A DNA stretch of 64,000 bases from Pontibaca salina (GTDB lineage: Bacteria; Pseudomonadota; Alphaproteobacteria; Rhodobacterales; Rhodobacteraceae): the NCBI RefSeq assembly GCF_016307205.1, contig NZ_JAEIJD010000002.1, forward strand, positions 372,001 to 436,000, read 5' to 3'. Shown in pieces: positions 63,437-64,000 of the stretch; positions within the stretch are counted from its first letter, which is position 1, and every line of letters begins with the position of its first letter. The translations under genes were made by a program, and so were the position numbers. The notes below the pieces were generated by a model. It made no database searches, was not told the DNA's origin, and worked only from the letters and a program-made list of their open reading frames with translations.

Positions 63437-64000
63437 TGAGATGGTCTTTCTTCATTTGATTGGCCGATCTCATCGATGGCCTTTTGCAAGGTGATACGGT
63501 CCAGTGAGCCAATTGGCAGAGTGGTAAACCCGATCATACGATAGCGGAGCACGGCATAGGTCTGATGGAAGGCGCGCCTTTTTTCTGCGTCAGACCCCTC
63601 AACCTTCACCGGATCAGGCAACCCCCAATGTGCGCTGAGAGGCTGACCGGGCCACGAGGGGCATTCTTCATTGGCCGCCTGATTGCAGACGGTGAAGACG
63701 AAATCGAAATCTGGGACATTCGCGCCTTGGAACTCAGCGATGTTCTTGGAGCGAAGGACGGATACATCATGCCCCTTTAATTCCAGCACCTCAAGCGCAA
63801 GCGAATTCAATGCCGAGCGAGGCGCGGTGCCGGCAGAATAGACCAAGAAGCGGTCGCCAGCGATGTCGCGCAGGATCGACTCCGCCATGATCGAACGTGC
63901 GGAATTACCGGTACAGATGAACAGGACGTTGTATTTACGGTCGGACATTGGGATATCTTCGGCAGGGGCGGGAGTGGCTTTTGGGGCGCAGATCTCGGGC
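63433..64000 (-). CDS. arsC: Arsenate reductase (low-MW phosphatase type), possibly fused to an upstream ArsR domain
   Basis: ArsC reduces arsenate to arsenite through a thiol relay. The P-loop CTGNSARS at Cys12 to Arg18 after ATG 63948 and the later redox cysteines in [11 protein letters not shown] fit the thioredoxin-coupled class. The domain from 63948 is 171 residues. The same frame stays open upstream to the window end without a stop, reading PEICAPK and a Pro/Ala linker, which resembles the Cys-containing C-terminus of ArsR repressors. It may therefore be an ArsR-ArsC fusion or simply overlapping genes; the edge hides the answer. Confidence 0.88.
   Translation of the reverse strand, partial: PEICAPKATPAPAEDIPMSDRKYNVLFICTGNSARSIMAESILRDIAGDRFLVYSAGTAPRSALNSLALEVLELKGHDVSVLRSKNIAEFQGANVPDFDFVFTVCNQAANEECPSWPGQPLSAHWGLPDPVKVEGSDAEKRRAFHQTYAVLRYRMIGFTTLPIGSLDRITLQKAIDEIGQSNEERPSQ

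Overview
The window comes from an alphaproteobacterium, most likely Rhodobacterales (Roseobacter/Paracoccaceae type). The evidence is the GC-rich coding style, the tightly overlapping genes with frequent GTG and TTG starts, the circularly permuted tmRNA gene, the Paracoccus-like C1 gene order, the acuI reductase, and the quality of the housekeeping gene matches. No species call is possible from the sequence alone. No rRNA, tRNA, CRISPR array, complete insertion sequence or prophage was seen.

Layout. 1-4.0 kb: a partial secreted or envelope gene and a small membrane peptide on the minus strand, then aroK-aroB and a site-2 protease with CBS domains. 4.2-28.1 kb: a large PQQ/methanol oxidation island. 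It holds a quinoprotein-associated metallohydrolase, an unknown exported protein, S-formylglutathione hydrolase, and the methanol dehydrogenase set xoxF-xoxG-xoxJ. XoxF has the extra aspartate that marks lanthanide dependence. These are followed by a rhodanese-like Cys-rich protein, a DUF2380-type protein, a Lut/Ped-like ABC transporter set (binding protein, beta-propeller, ATPase, permease) with a second complete ABC importer and a small exported protein inserted in it, a LysR regulator, pqqABCDE, a proline iminopeptidase-like hydrolase, an M16C peptidase, a SoxYZ-like carrier and two unknown exported proteins. 28.2-33.0 kb: a minus-strand regulatory operon (LuxR-type response regulator, FIST-domain sensor, hybrid histidine kinase) and gfa. 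Together this locus could supply methanol oxidation, cofactor synthesis, metal uptake, part of glutathione-linked formaldehyde oxidation, and its regulation. The dehydrogenase that would join Gfa to FghA (FlhA/AdhI) is not in the window.

33.2-44.3 kb is mostly housekeeping: lytic transglycosylase, serine dehydratase, rpiA, glutathione reductase, hflK-hflC-DUF2065, a Do-type protease, a PAS protein and a divergent FliG. 44.4-44.75 kb holds the permuted ssrA with its terminator. 45-48.3 kb has acuI, a universal stress protein and a BCCT transporter (possible DMSP/betaine context). 48.4-54.5 kb has a photolyase/cryptochrome, a GGCT-NUDIX fusion, cysteine synthase and a large mechanosensitive channel.

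54.7-57.6 kb is a curli-type secretion cluster: csgF, csgG and two curlin-like subunits separated by tandem hairpins. 57.7-61.2 kb contains cutA, an unknown exported protein, a LysE exporter, a potassium channel with a C-terminal zinc ribbon, and two stretches with no recognisable intact gene. 61.2-64 kb is an arsenic operon (arsC, ars-type gapdh, arsJ), in which the arsC frame stays open into what looks like the tail of an ArsR regulator at the window edge.

Two exported proteins (the SoxYZ-like carrier and CsgF) appear to start at ATC and ATT rather than at a standard start codon, judged from Shine-Dalgarno spacing and signal peptides.
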